Below, in pieces: positions 42,133-51,873 of a stretch of DNA of 64,000 bases. The notes below the pieces were generated by a model. That model did not search any database, was not told where the DNA came from, and worked only from the letters and a program-made list of their open reading frames with translations. The DNA is taken from positions 48,160 to 112,159 of the forward strand of contig JAPLKL010000046.1 in NCBI GenBank assembly GCA_026388095.1, given 5' to 3'. This stretch comes from Elusimicrobiota bacterium. GTDB lineage: Bacteria > Elusimicrobiota > Elusimicrobia > UBA1565 > UBA9628. Numbering within the stretch: the first letter of the stretch is position 1; every line of letters starts with the position of its first letter. The translations under genes and the position numbers were made by a program.

Positions 42133-43608
42133 TCAGTAGCGGAGCTTTCTTGGGGGGGTGAAGACTTTGAGCCTCTGGGAAAACATCCTCGGGGCGTCGA
42201 AGGCTTTGACCTTTTCGGAGAACTCCCTGGAACCCTTTGGCGGAAGGCCCGCCTTTTGACGCAACCAGCCAAGGGCAACAGCGGCCAGTTCGTCGCATTT
42301 CCCGCCGGGGCAGCGCTGCGAGATCATTTCCAGCCCCGGGATGGCGGTCAGGAACCAGCCTTTGGCCAAGTACATCATGAACACAGGCGTTCCCGTGTTT
42401 TTTACGGCCTTATAGTAATCCTTCACGTCATCATAAACCGGGGGCTTCGGTTCCCGAGGCTCCGTCCCATCCCAATAGCCCTTGATGCGCTCGAACCATG
42501 ATCTGGCCAGGAAACAATAGCCCTCGGGCGACAGATGGATCTCATCGGCGAAATACCTATCCGCCACGACCCGGTGCGGCGATGCCTTTTCAAGCGCAGC
42601 ATGAAAATCGATGAAATCCGCGCCATTGCGCTCAGCGGCGCTCTGCCATGGTTTCGCCCTTGCATCAACCTCCCGCATGTGTCGGACCATCGGCAGATCT
42701 CCATCGGATCTGCCGCCCGGCTTGCCTGTCGCCATAGCCTTGAAAAGGGCGATGAAATCACAAGTGTCCGTCAATCGACACGCAAGCAGTCTCCGATAAT
42801 CATCCGTCATGGGGATGGATTTCTCCCCGGCATCGATGAGCGAATGGATAGGAGGCTCTATCTGCGAGACGGCGCTTCGGACCGGCGTCGTCACGATCAC
42901 TTTAGCCCCCGTCTCCGCGGCGATCGTCACGAGCAGGTCGGCCCATCTCGGGAAAGGGTCCAAGGCCCCCGGACCCTGCGCTGGATCCCGAACCTGCGCT
43001 GGATTCCGATTCGGGCGCTTTGGGGGCCGGAGGGACCACAAGAACGGGGGGACAAAAACCCTCGCGCACCAGAACAACTGGGACTTTCCCATGAGCCCTC
43101 GCCACAATCTGTGGAATCCAGGCCGGCTCACAGGCCAACGCTGCTCGCCGGGCATATTCCCATCATTCATCCCCATATAGAATATGAGGAAATCAGGATC
43201 ATAGCGGCGCGCATAGAGCAGATAGTAATAGGCGCTGGCGCATATCGAGGCCGTACGCCCCATGTTTATCACCTTGATGGCGCGGTCGGGATAGGCCTTG
43301 ACCAGCATATCGTATAGCATGGTGGGCGCCGATGCGTTGGCATCCAGCGGGGCGCCCTCGACGCTTGATTCTCCAAAAACGAATATCCGCACCTCTCCGG
43401 ACGGCTTTCTTTCCGGCAGGCGCAGGCCGCGGGGAAATCTCCGCATGGGCTGTGGGACGACGCCCGTCACAAGAGGCAGAGGATTGAGGTAGATCCCATC
43501 CCTCAGCCAGACCGGTCCTTGAGAAGAAACAAAGAGTCTTGCCGCAGACTCAAGAACGGACAAGACGAGCACAAGGCTCGTCAAAAACAACAATGCTCTT
43601 TGACCCAC
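42133..43608 (-). CDS. Membrane-anchored SGNH hydrolase-fold protein (SGNH-2)
   Basis: The 491-aa protein has an N-terminal signal-anchor (ALLFLTSLVLVLSVLESAARL). Block I is VFGESSVEG (Ser nucleophile), block III GMNDGNMPGE, block V FADEIHLSPEGYCFLA with the Asp-x-x-His pair intact. The C-terminal 90 residues beyond the fold are helical and Cys-containing (QRCPGGKCDEL). It is likely periplasmic, acting on the product of the cluster as an esterase or acyltransferase. It lies 14 bases after SGNH-1. Confidence 0.86.
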   Translation of the reverse strand: MGQRALLFLTSLVLVLSVLESAARLFVSSQGPVWLRDGIYLNPLPLVTGVVPQPMRRFPRGLRLPERKPSGEVRIFVFGESSVEGAPLDANASAPTMLYDMLVKAYPDRAIKVINMGRTASICASAYYYLLYARRYDPDFLIFYMGMNDGNMPGEQRWPVSRPGFHRLWRGLMGKSQLFWCARVFVPPFLWSLRPPKRPNRNPAQVRDPAQGPGALDPFPRWADLLVTIAAETGAKVIVTTPVRSAVSQIEPPIHSLIDAGEKSIPMTDDYRRLLACRLTDTCDFIALFKAMATGKPGGRSDGDLPMVRHMREVDARAKPWQSAAERNGADFIDFHAALEKASPHRVVADRYFADEIHLSPEGYCFLARSWFERIKGYWDGTEPREPKPPVYDDVKDYYKAVKNTGTPVFMMYLAKGWFLTAIPGLEMISQRCPGGKCDELAAVALGWLRQKAGLPPKGSREFSEKVKAFDAPRMFSQRLKVFTPPRKLRY

Positions 43609-43622
43609 TGAAAGCTCCTGGT

Positions 43623-44750
43623 CTACTTGACGGCCTGGTCTGACAACCGCCGGCTTTTGTCCCGCATCAACCTCCGGGCCAGAGGCGCCAGCGCCTCCGC
43701 GATCCAGCGGTGGCCTGCGGCGTTGGGATGTGAGGCATCGGCGTAATAGCTGTCGGGGGCAGGGATGTCCCGCAGCAACTCCCCCAGATCCAAGAAAAGA
43801 GCGCCAGTCCGGACCGCGACCCGGCGCATCGCCTCCCGGTATTGCGGCTCGAGCAGCTTCATATGCATGTAAAGCCTACGGAAGGCGGCATCATCCCTTA
43901 TGCGGCGGGGGTCATGGGGCAGGCAGCTCTCTTCCGTGCAGATCGGCATCGGCGCCAGGAGCACCACATCCGCCTTCTGCAGCTGGGCCATCCGGACCAT
44001 GTCCGTCAGATTGTCTTCATAGTCCGGCCGGACCGGGACCCGCACCCCATTGTGAGGGCCGTATTCGGGGAAGCGATGGGAGGGCCAGAAGCCGCCGCGC
44101 AGATACCGATAGAGGGCGCTGTGGGACAGGAGTCCACGGACTGTCCGCGAGCGGGCACCCGTGACCAGGTCCTTGTCCGGCCGACCAGCGGGGAACCAAT
44201 CCGCTCCCATGATGGAGATGATGACCAGATCGAACCGATAATCCTTGAGAAGCCTGCGCTCCAACTCCCGCGCCTGGAAAGTGGAATAGCCAGGGACCCC
44301 GGCATTGAGAGCTTCCACTGATATCCGCCGCGTTCTGGCCGAGAGGATGTCTTCCAGAACGGAAGGGAAAGTCTCCTCGCCGTTGACCTGCTCTCCCCAT
44401 ACGGGAGAATTCCCCAACGCCAGTATCCAGTAGTGAGCCTTGGTCCTGCGCAGGGGGAACTCATGGCTCCTCAGGCCGAGGGAGTTGGTGCGTACGGTCG
44501 TGATCTCCCCTGTCGTCGGTAGCCTCTGTTCAGCGCGGGCATCCGGCTTCGGTTTCCAAAAAAGGAGCGGATCATAGACGTAAAGGCCGTCCTTGCCGCC
44601 GCGTCCGCCCCCATACGGCCCTCCCGGAGGATAAGGCTCTCGGGGGAGACTCACCGCTGCCCTGACCAGGAGCTCGGCCGCGGGCAGCACGGCGGCCAGG
44701 AGCAGGATCCCCAGGAGCGAAGCTTTCAGCCGCTCATCGCGAGGGATCAT
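43623..44750 (-). CDS. Membrane-anchored SGNH hydrolase-fold protein (SGNH-1)
   Basis: The 375-aa protein has an N-terminal anchor (ASLLGILLLAAVLPAAELLV). Block I is ALGNSPVWGEQVNGEETFP (GNS in place of GDS), then NAGVPGYSTFQA (block II), and YADASHPNAAGHRWIAEAL with the Asp-x-x-His pair. The catalytic Ser, Asp and His are therefore all present. It starts 3 bases after the previous gene's stop. It may share a substrate with SGNH-2 and SGNH-3. Confidence 0.86.
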   Translation of the reverse strand: MIPRDERLKASLLGILLLAAVLPAAELLVRAAVSLPREPYPPGGPYGGGRGGKDGLYVYDPLLFWKPKPDARAEQRLPTTGEITTVRTNSLGLRSHEFPLRRTKAHYWILALGNSPVWGEQVNGEETFPSVLEDILSARTRRISVEALNAGVPGYSTFQARELERRLLKDYRFDLVIISIMGADWFPAGRPDKDLVTGARSRTVRGLLSHSALYRYLRGGFWPSHRFPEYGPHNGVRVPVRPDYEDNLTDMVRMAQLQKADVVLLAPMPICTEESCLPHDPRRIRDDAAFRRLYMHMKLLEPQYREAMRRVAVRTGALFLDLGELLRDIPAPDSYYADASHPNAAGHRWIAEALAPLARRLMRDKSRRLSDQAVK

Positions 44751-44753
44751 CGC

Positions 44754-46451
44754 TCAGCCATTCTCGATGAGATCTTGGATCTTGAACAAGCGGACCCCAT
44801 CAGGATACTCTTGAGAAGGCCTCCTCAGCGTCTTTCTCAATTCTCGAAGTATGGCGTCACCGCGTGGATAACCGGCGGCATAACGAGGCTGGACCACGAT
44901 GAACTCGAAGCCCAGAGCGCGCAACTGCTGCAGTCCGATGCGCATCCGTATCTTGGTGAGCGTGGGAGGCGGCGAAGCGCTCCGCAGGAGCTGGCCGAAA
45001 GAGCATAGGGCGTCGGCATAAGCGAGGAAGGGATTGCCATGCAGGAGGCGGAGCTGCGCTTCCGGCCAAAGGATGTCCTTGAAGCCGTACCCCGGGGCAT
45101 GGAAGATCCTCTTCTCGTGGACGGTCTGGTTGGCCATGAAGTCACATGCCTTATCGAAGGGCAGCTCCACTATCGCGCACTCCTTCTGCCTGCTGAGATA
45201 GCGATAGGCCGCCTGCTCCTGGAATGGCGGAATGACATCCATATAGAGGGAATTCGCGCCGTGTTCAGCGCGGGCGTAAGGAAACAGCAAGAGCGTGCAG
45301 AGCGCGGCCATGAGGACGGGCCTGCCCCGGGCGGGTATCCTGGCGAATAGATAGTGCGTCAGCGAGGAAAGCAGGACCGCCGCGGAGAGCAAGACCATCG
45401 CGAAGCAGTTGATCGGCCACCACAAGCGCGAGAAGAACGGGAGATGGTGGTGGAGGAGGATGAATGGCAGCGGGATGGCGTGCCCATGGATCAGGAGATA
45501 GGGCCCCAAAGAAAGAATCATGAAGCATGCCGCGCATAGCGCAAAGAAGAGATTGTCCTTGGAGAAGACCGCCGGCAGCATCGCTGCTGAAGCCAGGATC
45601 AGGCATCGCCAGAGAAAGCTGGCGGGCAGGAGGTGGAGGGAGCTGAACCGTGTCATATTGAGAAAGTCCGCCGGCGTCCCGTATCCGACGGGACGGCCCC
45701 CCTTTATCAAGACCGGATAGGCGAACAGGAGGAGCATGAGGACCCCATAGAGCAGCAGGACTCGGGCGGAGTCCCATGCCCAAGGGCCGTTCCTCTTCTC
45801 CGAGATGAGGCCGTACAGCAGGAACATGGCGAAAAAGATGAGCAGGAATGTGCTGTAGTACCAATAGAGGAGCGAATTCAGGAACAGGGCCAGGGCGGCG
45901 AGGATGATATCCCTTCCGCTGCCTGAACCCTTCACCTTGAACAAGCAATAGACGCACAGGGGGATGCCAAAAAGACATGCGGTCTGGATCCTCCCGGACT
46001 TGAGGTGGTAAAAGACAAAAGGATTGATCGAGAAGAACAGCCCGCCCAAGAATGATGAAAAGGCGTCCTTGGTCAGATACTCCATGAGCGCGAAGGCGGA
46101 AAGGGCGTTGAGAAGGAATATGATGGCCAGAAGGATGTTGTGGCGAGCCGGCAGTTCGAAGAATATCTGCAGGGGGACGGAACAGATCTCCACAAGAGGG
46201 AATCCGAGGTCCAGCACCACGTTTTTTCCCGTGGGATAGGCGAGGAGCGTGGAGATGGGGAATGAATGATAGTCAAGAGCCGAGACACACTTCTTGACGG
46301 CCCATTGATACCATAAGAATCCATTGAGATCGATAGACCAGCCTCCGGCTAGCAGAGCGCTGTTATTGACACAGGGAAGGAATAGCCAGACGATGACCAG
46401 AAGATAGCCGGCTGCGGCGCTCGCGAAAATGGTCCATCCTCTTGGATTCAT
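44754..46451 (-). CDS. Polytopic membrane protein, GT-C/YfhO-like
   Basis: The 565-aa protein has about eleven to thirteen membrane helices and a soluble C-terminal domain. The first external loop (LLAGGWSIDLNGFLWYQWAVK) is where GT-C lipid-linked glycosyltransferases carry catalytic acids, and the end (ECAIVELPFDKACDFMANQTVHEK, ...LGFEFIVVQPRYAAG, parts given) resembles YfhO-like proteins. It may transfer a sugar from a polyprenyl carrier on the outer face of the inner membrane. ATGA overlap with rSAM-2. It is a distant relative of the tandem pair upstream. Confidence 0.8.
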   Translation of the reverse strand: MNPRGWTIFASAAAGYLLVIVWLFLPCVNNSALLAGGWSIDLNGFLWYQWAVKKCVSALDYHSFPISTLLAYPTGKNVVLDLGFPLVEICSVPLQIFFELPARHNILLAIIFLLNALSAFALMEYLTKDAFSSFLGGLFFSINPFVFYHLKSGRIQTACLFGIPLCVYCLFKVKGSGSGRDIILAALALFLNSLLYWYYSTFLLIFFAMFLLYGLISEKRNGPWAWDSARVLLLYGVLMLLLFAYPVLIKGGRPVGYGTPADFLNMTRFSSLHLLPASFLWRCLILASAAMLPAVFSKDNLFFALCAACFMILSLGPYLLIHGHAIPLPFILLHHHLPFFSRLWWPINCFAMVLLSAAVLLSSLTHYLFARIPARGRPVLMAALCTLLLFPYARAEHGANSLYMDVIPPFQEQAAYRYLSRQKECAIVELPFDKACDFMANQTVHEKRIFHAPGYGFKDILWPEAQLRLLHGNPFLAYADALCSFGQLLRSASPPPTLTKIRMRIGLQQLRALGFEFIVVQPRYAAGYPRGDAILRELRKTLRRPSQEYPDGVRLFKIQDLIENG

Positions 46452-47836
46452 GGGAGGACGCGCATAAGAGACGGCGCATTATAAACAATATTTCGCAAAA
46501 GACGCCACCCGTTCCTTGAGAACAGTTTGCCTAAGATGAATCCCGGGCGCAGATAAAAATCCCTGTACGCCTGCCCTCGGATGCCGCATAACGCTTCGGC
46601 CGTGTACTCGGCGGTGGTGAAAAAGGGAGCTGGAGCATCGGTCCTCCCCAAGACGTAATCTCTCCAGTAGTCGCCGGCCAGATCGCCGCACAGAGCGGTG
46701 CCGGGGTTGGGGATCGTTATGGTGAAGCTGGCCCAGTCCAGGTCCAACTCCCTGGATAGAGCCAACGTCTGCCGTATGGTCTCCAGAGTCTCTCCCGGGT
46801 AGGCGAGCATGAAATATCCCCTGGTCTCGAATCCCAGCCTGCGCGCGGCTTGGAACGCTTTCTTCACCTGCGCGAGAGTGATCCCCTTTCGCATGGCGTC
46901 CAGGATCTCCTGGGCGCCGGACTCGACTCCCATGTGCAGTCCGCGGCAGCCGGCCTGGCGCAATGCCGCCAGCATATCCTCATCCACGGTGTCGACCCGC
47001 GTCCGGATGTTCCAGCGGAAGCGCAGCCCGCGGGAGCCGATCTCGCGGCAGATGTCCAGCACCCGCTGGCGGTCGACGGTGAACGTCTCATCGAAAACGA
47101 TGATCTCTCGGGCGGCGTAGCGGCGGACATAGAGCTCCATCTCATCGACCACGTTGCCCGCGCTGCGCATCCGGAAGGGCTGGTCGGAATGGATCTGCGC
47201 GCAGAACTTGCAGGCGAACGGACAGCCGCGGCTGGTGACCATGGAGAAGAAGGGATGGTCCACATTCAAGGCCCGGTAGGCGCGGCGCGGCAGAAGGTCG
47301 ACCGCTGGGAAGGGCGCGGCGTCAAGATCCTGGATCGCGGCCGCGGGGCGCGTGACGATCTTGCCGTCCTTCCTGAAGACCGCGCCCTCGACGCTGCCGA
47401 GGTCCTGCTGGGAAGCGATGGCCTGCAGGGCCTGGACCACGGCCGTCTCGCCTTCCCCGCGTATGCCGAAATCGATGTCATCGCAAGCCAGCGATTCTTC
47501 CGGATAGGCGCCCAGTTGCGGGCCGCCTGCGCCGACCAGGCATGAAGGATGCGCGGCCTTCACCAGCCGCGCCGCTTTCACGATGTTCGGCCAGACCAAA
47601 GTGGCGGCCGTGAACAGGACGACATCGGCCGGGTTGGAGAGCACGAAGGCGTGGAACTGCTCCCAGGACAGCCCGAGGGCGTGGGCATCCAGGACGCGGA
47701 TATCGCGGAAGCCGGCCTGCCGGAGAGCCGCCGCGATATAGGCCAAGCCCAGCGGGGGATAGATCCCGGTGCTGTTCGTCTCCCGCGCGGGCAGCCCTAG
47801 GCGCTCATTGCATCGTATGAGCAGGATGTTCAGCAT
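46448..47836 (-). CDS. B12-binding radical SAM protein with DxHxxG motif (rSAM-2)
   Basis: The 462-aa protein is the only member of the set with the cobalamin-ligand signature DAHALG (Asp50-x-His52-x-x-Gly55), so it probably binds B12 in base-off/His-on form. Radical-SAM Cys205, Cys209, Cys212 (SRGCPFACKFC), VFDETFTVDRQRVLD and LHMGVESGAQEIL follow. B12 radical-SAM enzymes commonly methylate sp3 carbon or phosphorus. Its start overlaps the preceding gene by 32 bases. Confidence 0.93.
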   Translation of the reverse strand: MLNILLIRCNERLGLPARETNSTGIYPPLGLAYIAAALRQAGFRDIRVLDAHALGLSWEQFHAFVLSNPADVVLFTAATLVWPNIVKAARLVKAAHPSCLVGAGGPQLGAYPEESLACDDIDFGIRGEGETAVVQALQAIASQQDLGSVEGAVFRKDGKIVTRPAAAIQDLDAAPFPAVDLLPRRAYRALNVDHPFFSMVTSRGCPFACKFCAQIHSDQPFRMRSAGNVVDEMELYVRRYAAREIIVFDETFTVDRQRVLDICREIGSRGLRFRWNIRTRVDTVDEDMLAALRQAGCRGLHMGVESGAQEILDAMRKGITLAQVKKAFQAARRLGFETRGYFMLAYPGETLETIRQTLALSRELDLDWASFTITIPNPGTALCGDLAGDYWRDYVLGRTDAPAPFFTTAEYTAEALCGIRGQAYRDFYLRPGFILGKLFSRNGWRLLRNIVYNAPSLMRVLP

Positions 47837-49604
47837 GCGGCGGCTCCTTGGTCCGTGCGGTCATGGGAACGGTGTAGACGATGATGGCGTCAGCCTGGTA
47901 ATCGACTGGCTTGCCGCATAGTCGCTCAAGCCATTCCTTATCCCTGAGAAAAGCGCTGTCCCCTCTTGGCGACTGCTCGGGCCCGTAGCGACGGGGGCCG
48001 CCCTGCCGGGGCGGCCCGCCGCCGGGGGGGCCAGGCCGAGCCGCCAGCCCCATCGGCCCGACCAGATCCCGGTGGATGATGATGTAGCGGACATCCCACT
48101 CGGCCAATCGCGCGATGAAGTCGCGCTTCATGCTCATGCTCTCCGCCGCCGCGGGGAAAGGGACGGCGATATCGCCGCCGCCGTGCGGATTCATCATCTT
48201 GCGGCCGCTGATCGTGCTGTAGAAGGAATAGAGTTGGCCGGGCGGCTTCTCCAACGGCAGGTTCAGCAGCGCGCCGCCCGGGGTCTTGCGCAGGTCCGTG
48301 AAGAAATGCGGGATGCGCGGCTCACAGACCCTTAATGGGAACAGGCCGGGGAACCGGATGTGCAGCTCCGTCAGGTAGACCGCCAGGAAGCAAAGGATCA
48401 GCGCCGCGCGCTTGGCCCTTCCGCGATCCTTGGTCAGTTCGGCGAGGGCTGTCCCCCCGAGTAAAGCCAGGCAGAGCGCGGCGATGGGAAGGGCTCGTAC
48501 AGGGCCCAGCAATCCTTCTCCATAGGTGGCGGGGGTCAATTCGTACAGGAAATAGTGCGGCAGGATGACCCTGCGGCCCAGGATGTGCACGATGCCAAGG
48601 TCGTTGAAAAGATAAGGACCGGAAGCCAGGACGATGAACAAGACCGCGCAGACGAAGAAAAAACGGGTCAACCCCTTGCCCCTCATCGCGGCGAAGGCCG
48701 CGGCGATGCAGAGGCTGATGGATAAGCCCATGCTCAGATCGGTCGGCGGGGGGAGATGGAAGCCGAAGGGATGGAGCAGGTCGAATGTCACCGTGCGGAT
48801 GAGATGCGGCGGAAGGCCGTGGAAGAATCGATAGTCTCCCTGTGGCCCGCTCAATCCCAACATATGGTCGATGCCGATGCTGCATGCCAAAAAGGACCCT
48901 ATGAGCAATGCCCCCTGACCGGGGAAGGTCCAGGCCGGCTTTTTCTGGACCAGGTCATAGATCATGAGCGCGACGGTGAAGAGCAGGGCGTAATAGGCAT
49001 AGACCGGATAGTTCAGCATCATCAACTGCAGGAAAAGCAGAGCGAGGAGGAAATCGCCGCGCCCAGCGCCGCGCCTCAGCCGAAGCAGGAAGACGACGTA
49101 GAGGGGGAGCCAGAACTGCGTGACCTTCTGCAGGGAGCCGATGGTCGCTTTGACGAGGGTGTAGGAGTTCAGCATGAACAGGATGCCGGAAGCGAACGAG
49201 ACGGCCCGGGATGCGAAGAACTCCCGAGCCAGGAGATACATCGCGAAGCCGTTGAGCGCCAGGAAGATCATCATCGCGAGGTTGTGCGTCCCGAACGGCG
49301 GCGGGGCGAAGCGGAGCAGGGAAGCGAGATAGAGATGCAGGGAGTGGCGTTCGCGGGAGTTGAAGGTCTGGCCGAAAGGGAAACTGGTCCGATCCGTGGT
49401 GAACCAGCGGATATAATGGCCGTCGCGCATGCTGGCGGAGATGGTCTCGATGAAGAAGATGTCGGCCTGCAGGTTGGGATGGGCCGGGATCCCGATCGCG
49501 CGGTCGCCCAGGTGACGGATCGCCGGGAATGTGATGGCGCACGAAACGAGGAGGAACCCCAGGAGGGGGACGAACGCGCGCGCCCAACCGGCCCGCGGAA
49601 TCAC
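47805..49604 (-). CDS. Polytopic GT-C/YfhO-like membrane protein, tandem paralog B
   Basis: The 599-aa protein has about eleven membrane helices and a C-terminal soluble domain (FIARLAEWDVRYIIIHRDL). It aligns end to end with the adjacent gene 49601-51304, including the loop HLGDRAIGIPAHPNLQADIFF. It differs by a Gly/Pro/Arg-rich insertion of about 29 residues after IIIHRDL (LAARPGPPGGGPPRQGGPRR) and a longer tail. Probable lipid-linked sugar transferase. ATGA overlap with its paralog. Confidence 0.82.
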   Translation of the reverse strand: MIPRAGWARAFVPLLGFLLVSCAITFPAIRHLGDRAIGIPAHPNLQADIFFIETISASMRDGHYIRWFTTDRTSFPFGQTFNSRERHSLHLYLASLLRFAPPPFGTHNLAMMIFLALNGFAMYLLAREFFASRAVSFASGILFMLNSYTLVKATIGSLQKVTQFWLPLYVVFLLRLRRGAGRGDFLLALLFLQLMMLNYPVYAYYALLFTVALMIYDLVQKKPAWTFPGQGALLIGSFLACSIGIDHMLGLSGPQGDYRFFHGLPPHLIRTVTFDLLHPFGFHLPPPTDLSMGLSISLCIAAAFAAMRGKGLTRFFFVCAVLFIVLASGPYLFNDLGIVHILGRRVILPHYFLYELTPATYGEGLLGPVRALPIAALCLALLGGTALAELTKDRGRAKRAALILCFLAVYLTELHIRFPGLFPLRVCEPRIPHFFTDLRKTPGGALLNLPLEKPPGQLYSFYSTISGRKMMNPHGGGDIAVPFPAAAESMSMKRDFIARLAEWDVRYIIIHRDLVGPMGLAARPGPPGGGPPRQGGPRRYGPEQSPRGDSAFLRDKEWLERLCGKPVDYQADAIIVYTVPMTARTKEPPHAEHPAHTMQ

Positions 49605-51304
49605 GCGCGGACCTCGTGTGCCCGCGCGACCCTGGGGACGGTGTAAACGACGATCCGGTCATCCCCATAGTCGACCGGCGGCCCGCAGAATCTCTCGAGC
49701 CAGCCTGCGTCTCTCAGAAAAGCGCTGTCCCCCTGCTGGTTGAGGACGTCGCGGTGGATGATGATGTAGCGGACATCCCACTGCGCCAATCTCGCGATGA
49801 ACCTCCGCTTCAGGCTCAAGCTGTCCGCCGCCGCCGGGAACGGGACGGCGATACGGTCGCTGCGGTAGGCGTTCATCATCTTGTGCCCGCTGACCGCGCT
49901 GTAGAACATGTAGAGGTGCCCGGGCTTGATGAGCGGCAGGTTCAACAGCGCGCCGCCGGGCGTTTTGCGCAGGTCCATGAAGAAATGCGGGATGCGCGGC
50001 TCGTTGACCCGCAATGGGAACAGGTGGGGGAACCGGACGTGGAGTTCCGCCAGGTAGACCGCCAGGAAGCACAGGACCAGCGCCGTCCGCTTGGCCCTGC
50101 CGCAACCCTTGGTCAGCTCGGCGAGGGCGGTCCCCCCGAGCAGGGCCAGGCAGACCGCGGCGATGGGAAGGGCTCGCAGCGGGGCAAGCAGTCCTTCTCC
50201 ATAGGTGAAGGGGGTCAGCCGGTACAGGACATAGTACGGCAGGATGACCCTGCGGCCCAGGATGCGCACGCAGTCCAGGCCGCGGAAGACGTACGGGCCG
50301 GAAGCCACGACGACGAACAGGACCGCGCAGGCGAAGAAGAAACGGGTCAACCCCTTCCCCCTCGCCGCGGCCCAGACCGCGGCGGCGCAGAGGCTGATGG
50401 ATAAGCCCATGCTCAGATCGGTCGGCGGGGCGAGATGGAAGCCGAAGGGGTGGAGCAGGTCGAACGTCGCCGCGAGATTGAGAAGCGGAGGATTGCCGTG
50501 GAAGAACCGGAAGCCGGACCGCGGTCCGCCCAATCCCAGCAGGCGGTCGACGCATAAGCTGCAGGCGAAGAAGAGCCCCATGAGCAACGCCCCCCGGCCG
50601 GCGAAGGCCGAGAAGGCCCGCTTCTCGATGAGGTCGTAGGCCATGAGCGCGACGGTGAAGAGCAGGGCGTAATACGCGTAGAGCGGGTAGCTCAGCATCA
50701 TCAGCTGCAGGAGCAGCAGCGCGCAAAGGAGATCGCCGCGCTGACCGCCGCGCCTCAAGCGGAGCAGGAAGACGGCGTACAGGGGGAGCCAGAACAGCAA
50801 GATCTTCTGCAGGGAGCCGATGGTGGCTTTGACGAGAGCGTAAGAGTCCAGCATGAACAGGATGCCGGAAGCGAACGAGACGGCCCGGGATGCGAAGAGC
50901 TCCCGGGCCAGGAGGTACATCGCGAAGCCGTTGAGCGCAAGGAAGACCATCTTCGCCAGGTTGTAGGTCCCGAACGGCCCCGGAGCGAATCGGAGCAGGG
51001 CGGCGAGATAGAGATGCAGGGAGTGTCGTTCGCGGGGGCCGAATGTCTGGCCGAAGGGGAAATTGGACCGGTCCGTGACGAACCAGCGGAGGTAATGGCC
51101 GTCGCGCATGCTGGCCGACATGAGCTCGGTCCAGAAGACCTCTCCCTGCACGTTGGAATGGGCCGGAAGTCCGATCACCCGATCGCCCAGGTGCCGGATC
51201 GCCGGGAATGTGACCGCGCACGAAACGAGGAGGAAGCCCAGGAGGGGGAGCAGCGCGCGTGAAAGGCCGGCCCAAGAGCGGCCCAGCGCAGTGTCCCGCA
51301 TCAT
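49601..51304 (-). CDS. Polytopic GT-C/YfhO-like membrane protein, tandem paralog A
   Basis: The ATG at 51304 overlaps the stop of the methyltransferase-like gene (ATGA); the open frame upstream of it is not used. The 567-aa protein has the same helices and C-terminal domain as paralog B but no Gly/Pro/Arg insertion (IIIHRDVLNQQGDSAFL is continuous). Nucleotide identity is high in patches, for example the stretch near 50400 against 48720, pointing to a fairly recent duplication or gene conversion. Function inferred only from fold class. Confidence 0.82.
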   Translation of the reverse strand: MMRDTALGRSWAGLSRALLPLLGFLLVSCAVTFPAIRHLGDRVIGLPAHSNVQGEVFWTELMSASMRDGHYLRWFVTDRSNFPFGQTFGPRERHSLHLYLAALLRFAPGPFGTYNLAKMVFLALNGFAMYLLARELFASRAVSFASGILFMLDSYALVKATIGSLQKILLFWLPLYAVFLLRLRRGGQRGDLLCALLLLQLMMLSYPLYAYYALLFTVALMAYDLIEKRAFSAFAGRGALLMGLFFACSLCVDRLLGLGGPRSGFRFFHGNPPLLNLAATFDLLHPFGFHLAPPTDLSMGLSISLCAAAVWAAARGKGLTRFFFACAVLFVVVASGPYVFRGLDCVRILGRRVILPYYVLYRLTPFTYGEGLLAPLRALPIAAVCLALLGGTALAELTKGCGRAKRTALVLCFLAVYLAELHVRFPHLFPLRVNEPRIPHFFMDLRKTPGGALLNLPLIKPGHLYMFYSAVSGHKMMNAYRSDRIAVPFPAAADSLSLKRRFIARLAQWDVRYIIIHRDVLNQQGDSAFLRDAGWLERFCGPPVDYGDDRIVVYTVPRVARAHEVRA

Positions 51305-51873
51305 CGTTTGGAGGATGTCGAGATGAAGCTGGCGATGCCGCCCAGACGCGGGATGAGCATGGGGACTTGGCGACGGTATTCCAGGTACTCGGCTCCGAAC
51401 CGCTCGACGCAGCCCGCTTCCTGGATGTATCGGTTGTAGAACACGGACCAGGTCAGGAGCAGGGGGATGACCAAGAAGGTGAATGTGCACGAGCCCGAGA
51501 GGCAGCCGAGGCCGACGATCCCCGACAGCTTCCCGATCACCGAAGGGTGCCGCACCAGCGAGTAGGGCCCGGTCTTGACCAGCCTCTTGGGCCCCCCGTA
51601 CTGGGGGCAGGGGCTGCCTTCGCCCACGAAGACCAGGTAGGTGTAGGCGTTCCAGATGAGGGCCCCGCCGGCCAGTGTCAATACGATGAAGAGCAGGATG
51701 CTCCAAGGGGGGGAGACGAAGGGTGCCCAGCCGAGCAGGCGGTCGGCCTTGCGGGCCAGGACCAGGACGCCCAGCACCGCGGGCACGCAGACGCAGAAGA
51801 ACACCGCCATGTCGACGGTGAACTCCTTCCTGGGCAGGACCCGCAGCATGTCGCGGAACGTCACGCCGCCCAT
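51301..51873 (-). CDS. Isoprenylcysteine carboxyl methyltransferase-like membrane protein
   Basis: The 190-aa protein has four or five membrane helices. The conserved ICMT/PEMT C-terminal motif is present: VKTGPYSLVRHPSVIGKLSG, then FGAEYLEYRRQVP. Bacterial members methylate lipids or other small hydrophobic molecules using SAM; a prenylated-protein substrate is unlikely here. Its ATG overlaps the stop of rSAM-1 as TGATG. A lipid intermediate of this locus is a plausible substrate. Confidence 0.84.
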   Translation of the reverse strand: MGGVTFRDMLRVLPRKEFTVDMAVFFCVCVPAVLGVLVLARKADRLLGWAPFVSPPWSILLFIVLTLAGGALIWNAYTYLVFVGEGSPCPQYGGPKRLVKTGPYSLVRHPSVIGKLSGIVGLGCLSGSCTFTFLVIPLLLTWSVFYNRYIQEAGCVERFGAEYLEYRRQVPMLIPRLGGIASFISTSSKR

